Assembly: GCF_001005315.1 (NCBI RefSeq) | Contig: NZ_LBMG01000007.1 | Coordinates: 62,001 to 126,000 of the forward strand | Length of the DNA stretch: 64,000 nucleotides | DNA from: Kordia jejudonensis | Lineage (GTDB): Bacteria > Bacteroidota > Bacteroidia > Flavobacteriales > Flavobacteriaceae | Direction of reading: 5' to 3' | Translations under genes and position numbers: made by a program | Notes under the pieces: model-generated | Told to the model about the DNA's origin: nothing | What the model saw: only the letters and a program-made list of their open reading frames with translations | Database searches by the model: none | Shown here: positions 1 through 9,165 of the stretch, in pieces | Position numbering within the stretch: the first letter of the stretch is position 1 | Layout: each line of letters opens with the position of its first letter

Positions 1-774
1 AATAGTGGTGCAGGAATTAGTTTTCTGAATCAGCGCGAAAGTCAAAGTGGCTATGTTTTTTCTCAGTTCAATGTAAATTATGCGTATCAGGTACAACTGA
101 GTGACGATTGGTATTTTAGACCAGGTTTGGAAGTTGGCCGTGGCTGGAAAAATCTTGGTTTTCAAGGCTTATTATTGGAAGATCAAATCAACATTCAAAC
201 CAACACCATCAGTGCTACTTCTATTGATTTATTATCATTGAATGATGGCGCCATTGGTTTTTGGGATATTTCTGCTGGATTGTTGTTTAATACAGAACAA
301 GCTTGGATTGGCGTTTCAGCAAAACACTTAAATAGACCAAATATTTCGTTGACATTAGGTGGAAATGTTCCGCTGGAAACGTTTTTCTCTATTAGTGCAG
401 GTTACGAATTTTTAGTAACTGACTTTATTGACGTACGTTTTTTACCATTTGAAACTCGCTTGATGATTACAGGAAATTATATGCATCAAGGTCGTTTCAA
501 TAGGTTTGATATTGGAACTTCTCTTTCGGTTGGTCGTTTCTTTTTAGGTTCTACTTTGGTGACCAATCCTGCTAAGAATAGCGGAAATAGTCACTTATTA
601 ACTTCTATTAATGCATTTACAGGTTTGCAGTATACAAATTTCCGTTTTGGAGTTTCGTATGACTTTAATACTTCGCAAATAGGACGAACTGGCGGTGTTT
701 ACGAGCTTTCGCTGACGTATCAGTTTGACTCAGAAGCCAAGAGATGTTATGGATGTCCTGATTATCAAAAGTAG
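1..774 (+). CDS. PorP/SprF-family type IX secretion membrane protein (5' truncated)
   Basis: The frame is open from base 1 to the stop at 772-774, so the start lies left of the window; the first visible residues are NSGAGISFLNQRE. About 257 residues remain of a family that is usually near 310-330. The sequence is a run of amphipathic beta-strands typical of an outer-membrane barrel, with the phrases SAKHLNRPNISL and SISAGYEF that match the PorP/SprF family. These proteins form a ring in the outer membrane with the gliding/T9SS machinery, often next to a large adhesin. The next gene is on the other strand. The C-terminus contains a CYGCPDYQK tail. Family assignment is confident; which PorP paralogue it is cannot be told. 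Confidence 0.82.
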   Translation, partial: NSGAGISFLNQRESQSGYVFSQFNVNYAYQVQLSDDWYFRPGLEVGRGWKNLGFQGLLLEDQINIQTNTISATSIDLLSLNDGAIGFWDISAGLLFNTEQAWIGVSAKHLNRPNISLTLGGNVPLETFFSISAGYEFLVTDFIDVRFLPFETRLMITGNYMHQGRFNRFDIGTSLSVGRFFLGSTLVTNPAKNSGNSHLLTSINAFTGLQYTNFRFGVSYDFNTSQIGRTGGVYELSLTYQFDSEAKRCYGCPDYQK

Positions 775-812
775 TATGAATTATTGGCGGTGTTTTGGGT
801 GTTAGTTATGAT

Positions 813-840
813 GTAAGTTTAAACTTGCGCTAGCAATGGC
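813..840 (-). repeat. solo relative of the A-module palindrome
   Basis: An AAGTTTAAACTT perfect palindrome (815-826) is followed by GCGCTAGC. Read on the minus strand it resembles the GCTAGCGCGAGTTT...AACTCG core of the A module in the 55.8-58.3 kb array. The arms differ but the palindrome is kept, which looks compensatory. It lies in the convergent gap between the PorP gene and the 896-1402 gene. Confidence 0.4.
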
Positions 841-895
841 GAAGAGGTAAAATCGCTAAAGATTTATTAGCGGTTATCTATTTACTTACGTTATT

Positions 896-1402
896 TTATT
901 TGAAATTACATGCGCCTCCGCAGATACATGCTATTCTGAAGTCATAGAATTTATTTAATTTCTCCGTTTCTCTTATGAAGTCTTTCCAAACTTTTGGTGA
1001 AAAAGAGCAAGGTGCATAAATTTCATAAATGATATTATCTATGAATAAAATTAAATTAAACTCTTTGCCTATATCTAAAGATGCATCTTTAGATGATTGT
1101 AATTCATTATAAATTAAATTAACCTGTTTATTATTATCAAAAATATGAATCATAACATAAACAGAACTATTATTAGATGTACGCGTATATTCTTTTAGTT
1201 GAGATTTTCCTTTACTTCTTTTTGTGAAAAAACCATAATCAATTTCTTTTTTTGCATTTAAGCTATCAAATACAAATTCAGCGTCATTAAAAACCGTATT
1301 TAATTTAGCTTGAAAATTTTCCACGTTGTTTGTTATTTGGGAATGAACTTTAAGTAAATTAAAGAGACAAATAGTCATAAAAATAACAGTAAGTTTTCTC
1401 AT
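896..1402 (-). CDS. small secreted protein, function unknown
   Basis: This 168-residue protein begins MRKLTVIFMTICLFNLLKVHSQ, a clear Sec signal peptide with a hydrophobic core and likely cleavage after HSQ. The mature part is charged and mixed alpha/beta, with no motif I recognise. A C-terminal cluster RIACICGGACNFK holds three cysteines (CICGGAC), which could form a disulfide or bind a metal. The ATG at 1402 fits the signal peptide. It stands alone between convergent PorP and the tRNA-Asn gene. Function cannot be assigned. Confidence 0.65.
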   Translation of the reverse strand: MRKLTVIFMTICLFNLLKVHSQITNNVENFQAKLNTVFNDAEFVFDSLNAKKEIDYGFFTKRSKGKSQLKEYTRTSNNSSVYVMIHIFDNNKQVNLIYNELQSSKDASLDIGKEFNLILFIDNIIYEIYAPCSFSPKVWKDFIRETEKLNKFYDFRIACICGGACNFK

Positions 1403-1440
1403 AATAATTAGTTATTTCTTAATTGATGTACTTCTTCCCT

Positions 1441-1468
1441 TCGCTAGCGCAGGTTTTTCAACTGGTGC
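1441..1468 (+). repeat. degenerate relative of the A-module palindrome
   Basis: TCGCTAGCGCAGGTTTTTC followed by AACTGGTGC keeps the GCTAGCGC core and the GTTT/AAC arms of the A module in the 55.8-58.3 kb array, with an imperfect hairpin. It lies upstream of the 896-1402 gene. Similarity is by eye over a short length. Confidence 0.3.
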
Positions 1469-1671
1469 AGATACACCACATTATAACCTAAATAAAAATA
1501 GTAATTATTTCTAAAATGGTATGACCACAAAGATTCCTATTTTGATGGACTATAAAAGCTGCGTTTTCAGTTATTTGTTAGTTACAAAACCATTATCTTT
1601 TCTATAGTTTGATTCTAATTTTTGTTGGATAGTATAAACAGTCTTGTAAAGTAGAGAAAAAGTATGCGCAT

Positions 1672-1700
1672 AAAAAAAGCCATCATTTCTGATGGCTTTT
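1672..1700 (-). terminator. rho-independent terminator of tRNA-Asn
   Basis: GCCATCA and TGATGGC form a stem with a short loop (TTTC on the plus strand), flanked by A and T tracts. On the minus strand the stem ends in a run of seven T, directly downstream of tRNA-Asn. Confidence 0.75.
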
Positions 1701-1710
1701 GAAAGCTTTG

Positions 1711-1784
1711 CTCCCCCTCTTGGGCTCGAACCAAGGACCCTTTGATTAACAGTCAAATGCTCTAACCAACTGAGCTAAGGAGGA
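1711..1784 (-). tRNA. tRNA-Asn (GTT)
   Basis: On the minus strand the cloverleaf is readable: acceptor stem TCCTCCT pairs with AGGGGGA (one T-G wobble), the D-arm contains TAGCTCAGTTGGTTAGAGC, the anticodon loop is CTGTTAA (GTT, Asn), and the T-arm is CTTGG-TTCGAGC-CCAAG. The discriminator is G and CCA is not encoded. Length is 74 nt. A terminator follows within 15 bases. Confidence 0.95.
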
Positions 1785-1894
1785 GTGTTATTGCTTTTTG
1801 CGAGGGCAAATATATGCTATTTTTTATTTTGAACAAACAATTTTTTTAAAAATTTGAAAAACTTTTTAATTCTTCACAAAACCATTCGCAGTGT

Positions 1895-3220
1895 TTATTT
1901 GAATAAGTTCCAAATGTCATTTCCAAAGATGACAACCATCAAGCTCATAATAAGCACAAATCCTACAACTTGTCCTACTTCCATTACTTTTTGAGATGGA
2001 GCTTTTCCAACAATGATTTCATAGAGTAAAAACATCACGTGTCCGCCATCTAAAGCAGGAATTGGAAGAATATTAAGAAACGCCAACCAAACAGAAAACA
2101 TTGCCATAAAACCCCAAAAGAATTGCCAATTCCAAGTTTTAGGCATAATTTCTACAATTCCTATAGGTCCTTTTACTTTTTTATATCCTTTTATAACAGG
2201 ATTGAATATCAGTTTAAATTGCTTCACCTGACGCACCAATACATTAATCGTTTCTTCAAAACCTCTAGGAATGGCTTCAAAAACACCATATTCTTTGGTA
2301 ATGAATAGTTTTTGTTCTGCTAGTGACATATTTTGTCGAACACCTAAACCTAAGCTATCAGAAACGTTTGCTGTAATGTCTATGAGTTCGTTTTGTCTTT
2401 TTACTTTTAACGCAATGGTACTTCCAGCACTTTTATCTATTTCTTCTGTAAACTCATCCCAGAATTCTAGTGATACATTATTGGCTGCTATGATTTCATC
2501 TCCGGCAAGAATTCCTGCTTGTTTGGCATACGTACTATCAATGACTTCTCCAATAACTAAGGAATTGTATCGTGGTACTATTATTTGCTGTCCTCTGCGT
2601 TCTAAAGCGGCTTTTTTACCTTCGTCACTTAATGGAATAGTAACTTCTTTTCCATCTCTCATTACGGTCACATCATCACCAAGTAATAAGTCCATGTTAA
2701 GATACTTGTCAAGCTTTTCAACAGGTTTTCCATCTATAGCAATGATATTATCACCCGTTTTTAACCCAATTTGTTCGCTGACACTATCAAAGTACAAACC
2801 GTTTTCTATTTTGTTTACAGGAATGTAATTTTCGCCATAATAGGTAAATAATACAATATAAATTACCCAAGCTAATAAGAAGTTTACAATAACACCACCT
2901 AACATGATAATTAAACGTTGCCAAGCTGGTTTTGATCGGAATTCCCACGGTTCTGGTGGTTTTTCCATTTGTTCCTTATCCATGCTTTCATCAATCATTC
3001 CCGCAATTTTGACATAACCTCCAAGTGGAAGCCATCCAATTCCGTATACGGTATCTCCAACTTTCTTTTTTACTAATGAAAACCAAGGATCAAAGAATAA
3101 GTAGAATTTTTCCACTTTTGTTTTAAAAAGCTTCGCTGGTATAAAGTGTCCTAATTCATGAAGAATCACTAAAATTGATATGATAAGGACAAACGATGTA
3201 ATCTGAATAAATACTCCCAT
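1895..3220 (-). CDS. rseP: RIP metalloprotease RseP (site-2 protease)
   Basis: The 441-residue intramembrane zinc protease carries HELGH at residues 21-25 inside the first membrane helix. The second catalytic motif LDGG lies near residue 390 in a C-terminal helix. Between them are two PDZ-like domains (about 125-205 and 215-300), the second with the SLGLGVRQN segment. In this family the enzyme cleaves anti-sigma factors or signal-peptide remnants within the inner membrane. The start ATG at 3220 gives a good N-terminal helix, and the length matches Bacteroidota homologues (about 440). In most bacteria rseP neighbours dxr; here the neighbours are tRNA-Asn and an M1 peptidase gene read in the same direction. 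Confidence 0.95.
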   Translation of the reverse strand: MGVFIQITSFVLIISILVILHELGHFIPAKLFKTKVEKFYLFFDPWFSLVKKKVGDTVYGIGWLPLGGYVKIAGMIDESMDKEQMEKPPEPWEFRSKPAWQRLIIMLGGVIVNFLLAWVIYIVLFTYYGENYIPVNKIENGLYFDSVSEQIGLKTGDNIIAIDGKPVEKLDKYLNMDLLLGDDVTVMRDGKEVTIPLSDEGKKAALERRGQQIIVPRYNSLVIGEVIDSTYAKQAGILAGDEIIAANNVSLEFWDEFTEEIDKSAGSTIALKVKRQNELIDITANVSDSLGLGVRQNMSLAEQKLFITKEYGVFEAIPRGFEETINVLVRQVKQFKLIFNPVIKGYKKVKGPIGIVEIMPKTWNWQFFWGFMAMFSVWLAFLNILPIPALDGGHVMFLLYEIIVGKAPSQKVMEVGQVVGFVLIMSLMVVIFGNDIWNLFK

Positions 3221-3342
3221 TTAGGTATAAAAATGTTTATAGAACGCACAAAAGTAAGCTTTTATGACAACTTAAAAAAGGGTCAAACCTATCGATGTGT
3301 GTTTTTTAAAATAATTAAATGGAAATTGAAAAAATTAGAAAC

Positions 3343-5097
3343 CTATTTTTCAGTAGAAATTGCTGTAGTTTTACGTGTAGTATCAGTTAGTGTTGGTTTA
3401 ATTTCCAAATCTGCAACCGCTTCAATATCAATACCTATAGTATTGTTTCTAGAAATTAAATCATATTGAGGATCAAAAACAATATCTGCAATTTCAAAAC
3501 CTACTGAAAGTGTAAATTCTTGTCCATTGAAGGTATTATCTAAGGTGATTAATTTCTTTTCTCCTTCAATTCCAACGACTAAGAAAGGAACATTCATTTC
3601 AAAGTATGCCACTTTTCTATTTGATTGTGCTTGATTTACTCTAATGTTTACATCATCTTTTCCTGATTGGTACCAAGCAACATCATATGAAGGATATCCT
3701 TCTCCGTAAATCCAATCGTTAAAAAATTCCGTTAAGTTTTCTCCGCTTTCTTTTTCTAAATGTACTTTTAATTGATCCGTATTCGCATACCCATATGCCA
3801 ATTCTTCATCATTCAAATAATTTCTAATTCCTTGAAAAAACACATCGTCACCTAACTTTTTGCGCAACATGTGAATTACCATTGCACCTTTGTTATACGT
3901 CAAACGTGAACTAAAGATTCGTCCAACATTCGCTAATTTTTCATCTTCTACATACACCGAACCGTTTCTTGACGTTGTAATGTCTGCTATTTTTCCACGC
4001 TTCCAATTGATAAAATCTTGTTCTCCATCAAAATGATCTTCTACCAAACCTGATAAATATGTTGCAAAACCTTCATTTAACCAAATGTCATTCCAAGAAT
4101 CACACGTTACTTTGTTTCCAAACCATTGGTGTGCCAATTCGTGTGCAATTAATGATCTGCTAAAATTCCCCATAAAAGAAATTGTAGAATGTTCCATTCC
4201 GCCACCATAGGCAAATTCGGCATGACCGTATTTTTCATCTTTAAAAGGATAATCACCAAATAAATCTTGAAACAAATTCATCATTTCAACCGTTACTTTC
4301 GTGTATTCTTCGGCTTTTTCTCTTGATTCTGGATACACATAATTTACAATATCAAAGCTTTCTCCATTGTTTTCAATTGTTTGTGAAAACACTTCGTAAT
4401 TTGTGACCGCCATTCCAATCAAATACGAAGGAATTGGGTAATTGTGTTGCCAATGTGTTGTTACGAAATCGCCATTAGTTTGTTCTGAAATAATCATTCC
4501 GTTTGAAACGGATTTGTATGCTTTTGGCGCAGTAATGATCACATCAATCTGATCAATTTTATCATTTAAATCTTGCTTACATGGCCACCATTCTCTTGAG
4601 CCATAAGGTTCTGAAAGTGTGTATAAAGATGGTGTATTGTTGTGTGTAGTTGTGATAAATCCGTTTCCGTCTTTATTTACTTTTGGAGTTCCTTCGTATG
4701 TAATGGTTACTTTTTCGGTTGCATCTTCGCAAAGACCTTTTGCAAACGTAATTGTTAATTCATTATTTTCGTGTGTAAAAGCCAACTCTTCATCAGTGGT
4801 AGTTACTGATGCCACTTCTAAATTATCGGACAAATCAAAAACGATTTTATCGGTATTTTCCAACGTACGGAATTCAGTAGTTACTTCTCCTTTGATGTAA
4901 TTTTTTGCTGGATCTACTTCGAACTGAAGCTTGTGATATAATAAATCGTATGAAGCTGTATTTACATTTGCTTCGAAATCTTGTAACTGAGCTGCCTTCG
5001 TATATTCTCCCTTAACCACGTCAATCAGTTCTGTACCTGATTGCGCGCTGGCGATAAAAGTGCATAAGAAACCAATGGCTAAAATGGCATTCTTCAT
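3343..5097 (-). CDS. M1-family metallopeptidase (aminopeptidase N-like), secreted
   Basis: The protein has 584 residues, starting with the signal peptide MKNAILAIGFLCTFIASAQ. The M1 signature is complete: GGMEH (299-303, the place of GAMEN), HELAH (319-323) and the third zinc ligand in NEG (E342), 18 residues on. The N-terminal half is the beta-saddle domain that holds the substrate N-terminus. It is shorter than M1 enzymes with an ERAP1-like C-terminal domain (about 850) and ends in a Thr-rich tail without a recognisable T9SS domain. It should trim N-terminal residues from peptides in the periplasm or outside. It precedes rseP on the same strand, with about 120 bases between them. Confidence 0.9.
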   Translation of the reverse strand: MKNAILAIGFLCTFIASAQSGTELIDVVKGEYTKAAQLQDFEANVNTASYDLLYHKLQFEVDPAKNYIKGEVTTEFRTLENTDKIVFDLSDNLEVASVTTTDEELAFTHENNELTITFAKGLCEDATEKVTITYEGTPKVNKDGNGFITTTHNNTPSLYTLSEPYGSREWWPCKQDLNDKIDQIDVIITAPKAYKSVSNGMIISEQTNGDFVTTHWQHNYPIPSYLIGMAVTNYEVFSQTIENNGESFDIVNYVYPESREKAEEYTKVTVEMMNLFQDLFGDYPFKDEKYGHAEFAYGGGMEHSTISFMGNFSRSLIAHELAHQWFGNKVTCDSWNDIWLNEGFATYLSGLVEDHFDGEQDFINWKRGKIADITTSRNGSVYVEDEKLANVGRIFSSRLTYNKGAMVIHMLRKKLGDDVFFQGIRNYLNDEELAYGYANTDQLKVHLEKESGENLTEFFNDWIYGEGYPSYDVAWYQSGKDDVNIRVNQAQSNRKVAYFEMNVPFLVVGIEGEKKLITLDNTFNGQEFTLSVGFEIADIVFDPQYDLISRNNTIGIDIEAVADLEIKPTLTDTTRKTTAISTEK

Positions 5098-5159
5098 AGT
5101 AGTAAGTTAGATTTGGGACAGACAATATAGGAATTTTTCCCAGTCAAAAATAAAAATCG

Positions 5160-5167
5160 TAAATTTG
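5160..5167 (+). promoter_or_regulatory. -7 box (TAAATTTG) upstream of the SCO gene
   Basis: TAAATTTG matches the Bacteroidota -7 consensus TAnnTTTG and lies about 70 bases before the SCO start. No clear TTG -33 element was seen, so this is tentative. Confidence 0.35.
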
Positions 5168-5238
5168 CACAGGGTTTTTTCGATGAATACCCCAAAACAA
5201 ATCGACGAACTGTAATTTTTTACGTTAAACGACACTAT

Positions 5239-5907
5239 ATGCTATCATTTTTCAGCAAATACAGACTTTTTGCGATTGTAATGACTTGTTTATCAGCTAT
5301 TATCATCACTTTAATCTATCTTACCCTTAAACGAAAAGAAGTGTTGCCAATATATCAACCTGCTAATGTAAATGTCGAATTAGTTGACAATTCCATACAA
5401 CACGTTAGTAAATACCATAAAATAAAAGATTTTTCCTTGACAAATCAGAACGGAGAAACCATCACACAAGAGACATATAAAGGTAAAATTTATGTTGCCG
5501 ATTTCTTCTTTACTACATGCGCTACTATTTGTCCAATTATGACAAAAAACATGGCAGACATTCAGAAGGAAATCCTTAATGATGAAGATATTATGCTATT
5601 ATCACATTCTGTAACGCCTGAAATTGATACAGTTGCACAACTAAAACGATACGCTATTGAAAAAGGTGTAAATGATAAAAAATGGAATTTAGTCACGGGC
5701 GATAAAAAGCAAATTTATGACTTAGCGCGCAAATCATATTTAGCAGTAAAATCGGAAGGAGATAATGATTACGGCATGGTACACACCGAAAATTTTATGC
5801 TGATTGATAAAGAACGTCGCATTCGTGGTTTTTATGATGGCACAAAAGAAGAAGATATTGAAGAACTCTTGGAAGATATCGAAATCTTAAAAAATTCATA
5901 TAAATAG
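5239..5907 (+). CDS. SCO1/SenC-family protein
   Basis: The 222-residue protein has one N-terminal membrane helix (about 10-31) and a thioredoxin-like domain. The copper/thiol site is present: CATIC (Cys94 and Cys98, followed by Pro) and the distal His182 in GMVHTENFM. SCO proteins deliver copper to, or reduce thiols of, the CuA site of cytochrome oxidase at the periplasmic face of the inner membrane. The neighbouring downstream genes are feoA/feoB, a common Flavobacteriaceae arrangement (by recall). It is read in the same direction, but the 78-base gap contains its own promoter-like box for feo. Confidence 0.92.
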   Translation: MLSFFSKYRLFAIVMTCLSAIIITLIYLTLKRKEVLPIYQPANVNVELVDNSIQHVSKYHKIKDFSLTNQNGETITQETYKGKIYVADFFFTTCATICPIMTKNMADIQKEILNDEDIMLLSHSVTPEIDTVAQLKRYAIEKGVNDKKWNLVTGDKKQIYDLARKSYLAVKSEGDNDYGMVHTENFMLIDKERRIRGFYDGTKEEDIEELLEDIEILKNSYK

Positions 5908-5949
5908 CGGTTTTTCTACAACGAAATTTTCTAACTTAACTTTTTAGCT

Positions 5950-5957
5950 TATTTTTG
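5950..5957 (+). promoter_or_regulatory. -7 box (TATTTTTG) of the feo operon
   Basis: TATTTTTG matches TAnnTTTG and lies 28 bases before the feoA ATG, a usual distance. A -33 TTG is not evident. Confidence 0.4.
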
Positions 5958-5984
5958 CTTCTTTAAAATTAATCTAAATAAAGA

Positions 5985-6209
5985 ATGCTTACTATTGCCA
6001 ACTTACAAAAAGGAGAAAAAGCAAAAATTCTTGACTTTCCAATAGATACCATTCCACTAAAACTCATAGAAATGGGCTGTTTGCCCGGAAATGAAGTTAC
6101 GTTGGTACAAACTACACTTTTTAATGGTCCTTTATTTTTAACGATTAATGGAAGTAATATTGCCGTTCGAAAAGATACAGCAGCGCAAATTTTTATAGAA
6201 AAACTATAA
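5985..6209 (+). CDS. feoA: ferrous iron transport protein FeoA
   Basis: The 74-residue single SH3-like domain carries the family phrase LIEMGCLPGNEVTLVQ and ends with IAVRKDTAAQIFIEKL. FeoA is a small cytoplasmic partner that modulates FeoB. The stop is followed four bases later by the feoB ATG, so the two are certainly co-transcribed. Length is normal for the family. Confidence 0.95.
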   Translation: MLTIANLQKGEKAKILDFPIDTIPLKLIEMGCLPGNEVTLVQTTLFNGPLFLTINGSNIAVRKDTAAQIFIEKL

Positions 6210-6213
6210 TCCT

Positions 6214-8370
6214 ATGAGTGACACAGTGATACAAGTAGCATTAATAGGAAATCCGAATACAGGAAAAACGTCATTATTCAATCACCTAACAGGATTGAAC
6301 CAAAAAGTGGGAAACTATCCAGGAATTACGGTTGATAAAAAAACAGGAACCTGCAAACTTTCCAAAACACAGAAAGCCACCATTTTAGATTTACCAGGAA
6401 CGTACAGTTTAAATGCTTCTTCCGCAGACGAAAAAATAGCGATTGACGTTTTAAACGATCCTAATAACGAAAATTATCCTGATGTTGCTGTGGTAGTTAC
6501 TGATGTAGAACAACTAAAGCGCAACTTGCTGATTTTTACACAAGTAAAAGATTTACACATTCCTACAATTTTAGTCATTAATATGGCTGACCGAATGAAA
6601 CCGAAAGGAATTACCATTGATATTCCACAATTGGAAGCCGATCTAAACACAAAAATTGTTGTCATCAGTTCCAAGTTGCAAACTGGAATTTCAGACGTAA
6701 AAGAAGCCATTCTTGCGTATAAATCAATTTCAACAGAAGTTTGTATTCCCGCAGAACGCTTCAAGCAAAATACCATTAAAAATCCTGAATTACTAACGTC
6801 GTTAACTGCTGCCGAACTTAAAAAAGTACAGCATCATGAAACCGTAATTCGGTATCAATTCATTAATAATAGTTTAAAAAATTCATACAAAATAGACAAA
6901 GAAAAAGCATCTGACTTGCAAACCAAGCTCGATCGTATTTTCACACACAAAATCTTTGGCTACCTCATTTTCGGATTGTTGCTATTGTTGATTTTTCAAG
7001 TAATTTTTGAATGGAGTTCTGTTCCAATGGAATTTATTGATGAAACATTTGGCGCACTTGCCGATTGGACAAAAGCGACGTTACCAGCAGGAATGTTTAC
7101 CGATTTACTCGCCGAAGGCATCATTGCAGGACTCGGCGGAATCGTAATTTTTATTCCACAAATTGCATTTCTATTTCTGTTCATTGCCATCTTAGAAGAA
7201 AGTGGCTATATGAGTCGTGTTGTGTTTTTGATGGATAAAATTATGCGTCGTTTTGGTATGAGTGGAAAAAGTGTTGTGCCGCTAATTTCAGGAGCTGCCT
7301 GTGCTATTCCTGCAATCATGGCAACCCGAAACATTGAAAGTTGGAAAGAACGTCTCATTACCATTTTAGTCACACCATTTATTACCTGTTCGGCACGTTT
7401 GCCAGTATATGCCATCTTAATTGCGTTGGTAATTCCGAGTGAACGTGTGTTTTGGATTTTCAATTGGCAAGGACTTACCTTAATGGGATTATATGTTATT
7501 GGCTTCGCGATTGCGTTACTTTCTGCATACATTTTACACAAAACCTTAAAGATTGAAAGCAAGTCGTATTTTGTAGTAGAAATGCCAAAATATAAAGTGC
7601 CACTATTTAAAAATGTAGCATTAACAGTAATAGAAAAAACAAAAACCTTTGTATTTGAAGCTGGAAAAATCATTTTAGCAATTTCAATCATTCTATGGGT
7701 GTTGGCTTCTGTGGGCGTCAATGATGCGTTTACAAATGCAGATAAAATTGTAACAACTTCAATTGAAGAAAACGGTTTCAATGAAATACAAGAAGTATCG
7801 TTGCAAAACAAAATGATACGTTTTGAAGAAAGCTTAAAGGAAGAAGCTAGTAAATCCAATAAAACCTTAACAGCGCAAGATGTAAACACCGCTATCGCTG
7901 AAAAAATGCCCGAATTTAGACAAGCTGTTATTGAAGATGAAATTGCCGCATTGAAACTTGAAAACTCAGCGCTAGGAACCATCGGAAAAGCTATTGAACC
8001 CGCTATAAAACCACTTGGATACGACTGGAAAATAGGCATTGCTTTGGTAAGTTCGTTTGCCGCGCGTGAAGTATTTATAGGAACTTTAGCAACCATTTAC
8101 AGTGTTGGAAGTGAAGGCGACGACGAAGAAGGAAATACAATTATTGCCAAAATGCAATCAGAAGTACATGCCAATTCAGGAAAAAAAGTATTTACCTTTG
8201 CTTCAGGAATATCGTTATTATTATTCTATGCGTTTGCAATGCAATGTATGAGTACGTTGGCTATTGTAAAACGTGAAACTAACGGCTGGAAATGGCCAAT
8301 GATTCAATTGATTGGAATGACGATCATTGCGTATGTTGCCGGATTAATTGCGTTTCAATTTTTAAAATAA
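6214..8370 (+). CDS. feoB: ferrous iron transporter FeoB
   Basis: This 718-residue inner-membrane Fe(II) transporter starts with a GTPase domain: G1 GNPNTGKTS (12-20), G3 DLPG, G4 NMAD. A helical GDI region follows, then about eight membrane helices with two Gate regions, including EESGYMSRVVF and GCAIPAIMATR-like segments. A charged insertion of about 100 residues (around 520-610) interrupts the C-terminal helices, as in many Bacteroidota FeoB. It sits between feoA and a Cys-rich mini-protein, forming a feoA-feoB-(small) operon. Expected regulation is by iron, though no Fur box was identified by eye. Confidence 0.96.
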   Translation: MSDTVIQVALIGNPNTGKTSLFNHLTGLNQKVGNYPGITVDKKTGTCKLSKTQKATILDLPGTYSLNASSADEKIAIDVLNDPNNENYPDVAVVVTDVEQLKRNLLIFTQVKDLHIPTILVINMADRMKPKGITIDIPQLEADLNTKIVVISSKLQTGISDVKEAILAYKSISTEVCIPAERFKQNTIKNPELLTSLTAAELKKVQHHETVIRYQFINNSLKNSYKIDKEKASDLQTKLDRIFTHKIFGYLIFGLLLLLIFQVIFEWSSVPMEFIDETFGALADWTKATLPAGMFTDLLAEGIIAGLGGIVIFIPQIAFLFLFIAILEESGYMSRVVFLMDKIMRRFGMSGKSVVPLISGAACAIPAIMATRNIESWKERLITILVTPFITCSARLPVYAILIALVIPSERVFWIFNWQGLTLMGLYVIGFAIALLSAYILHKTLKIESKSYFVVEMPKYKVPLFKNVALTVIEKTKTFVFEAGKIILAISIILWVLASVGVNDAFTNADKIVTTSIEENGFNEIQEVSLQNKMIRFEESLKEEASKSNKTLTAQDVNTAIAEKMPEFRQAVIEDEIAALKLENSALGTIGKAIEPAIKPLGYDWKIGIALVSSFAAREVFIGTLATIYSVGSEGDDEEGNTIIAKMQSEVHANSGKKVFTFASGISLLLFYAFAMQCMSTLAIVKRETNGWKWPMIQLIGMTIIAYVAGLIAFQFLK

Positions 8371-8375
8371 TTGTT

Positions 8376-8495
8376 ATGATTCAAGCATTCTTAGTAGGAA
8401 TTACATTTTTAATCGCTGTTGGTTTTCTAATCAAGAAATTTTTCTGGAAAAAGAAAACCGCAAAAGCTTGTGGAAAAGACGATTGCGGTTGTTGA
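8376..8495 (+). CDS. FeoB-associated Cys-rich membrane protein
   Basis: This 39-residue protein, MIQAFLVGITFLIAVGFLIK plus a basic stretch, ends in KACGKDDCGC. It has a single membrane helix and a Cys-rich tail (three Cys in the last eight residues). This is the layout of the small FeoB-associated proteins found after feoB in many genomes, sometimes called FeoC-like or p12-like. The ATG at 8376 is five bases after the feoB stop. Its role is probably metal or Fe-S sensing at FeoB, but this is not proven for the family. Confidence 0.85.
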   Translation: MIQAFLVGITFLIAVGFLIKKFFWKKKTAKACGKDDCGC

Positions 8496-8514
8496 TTACA
8501 CGTTTTTAATCTTC

Positions 8515-9165
8515 CTAAAAATAATAACTCAATCCGAAAACTAAGTTTGAAGTATTCAGTGAAAAGTTAAAGCCTTTGGCATCACTTTCTGCATTATTCT
8601 GTCTGTTTTCTAGTTTTTCACTGGTATATCCTAACGCACCAATAGTAGTTTCTATCGCTAGACATTTACTAACCATATACGTAAGTCCAGGACGTGCGCC
8701 AATAAAAAAGCTGTTTGTATCTATAAAATCTTCTCCATTACTTTTGGTTTTTCCAGTAGAAAATTGTGTTTCTCCTTGTACAAAAAACGCCAAACGCTTC
8801 CCAATTCCTTTGTAATAACGGATGTATGGAAATATACGGAATGTATCTGAAGTCGTTTCTTGAACAGGCGATCCTGGTATGTCATTTTCCCGCTTGTTGC
8901 GAATATAACCAAGTCCTAAACCTATAAATAAATCGTCGCTTATTGCATATGCATATGAAGAATTGATTCCGAAACCAAAACGACTGTCTTCTTGCTCTAA
9001 CGTCGTTGTTGTTTCTGTATTGGTTGAATTTAAAAAGATACCACCATTTACAAAACTTGTTCCTTTCGCGAAATTTAATTTGTCTGAACTAGAATTTTGA
9101 TCATTTTCTTGTGCGTTTACAAACCCAATAATGAGCATGCATACAAAAAGTGCAATTTTTTTCAT
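8515..9165 (-). CDS. outer-membrane beta-barrel protein
   Basis: The 216-residue protein begins with a signal peptide, MKKIALFVCMLIIGFVNAQ. The remainder alternates hydrophobic and polar residues and ends in LVFGLSYYF, the C-terminal aromatic strand signature of outer-membrane barrels. It resembles the small OmpW/OmpA-barrel-like porin family of Bacteroidota. It is convergent with the feo operon, with a gap of only about 20 bases. The ligand, if any, is unknown. Confidence 0.75.
   Translation of the reverse strand: MKKIALFVCMLIIGFVNAQENDQNSSSDKLNFAKGTSFVNGGIFLNSTNTETTTTLEQEDSRFGFGINSSYAYAISDDLFIGLGLGYIRNKRENDIPGSPVQETTSDTFRIFPYIRYYKGIGKRLAFFVQGETQFSTGKTKSNGEDFIDTNSFFIGARPGLTYMVSKCLAIETTIGALGYTSEKLENRQNNAESDAKGFNFSLNTSNLVFGLSYYF

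Noticed and set aside
1571-1756. A 61-codon minus-strand frame
   Set aside because: It runs through tRNA-Asn and its terminator, so it is a shadow of the RNA gene.
2271-2828. A 185-codon antisense frame inside rseP
   Set aside because: Serine-rich shadow of the RseP coding sequence, with no independent support.
4189-4202. GGMEH instead of GAMEN in the M1 peptidase as a defect
   Set aside because: GGMEH is common in M1 enzymes of Bacteroidota by recall, and the zinc ligands are intact.
7206-8096. A 296-codon antisense frame inside feoB
   Set aside because: It lies wholly inside a strong FeoB frame and encodes no recognisable domain; codon shadowing explains it.
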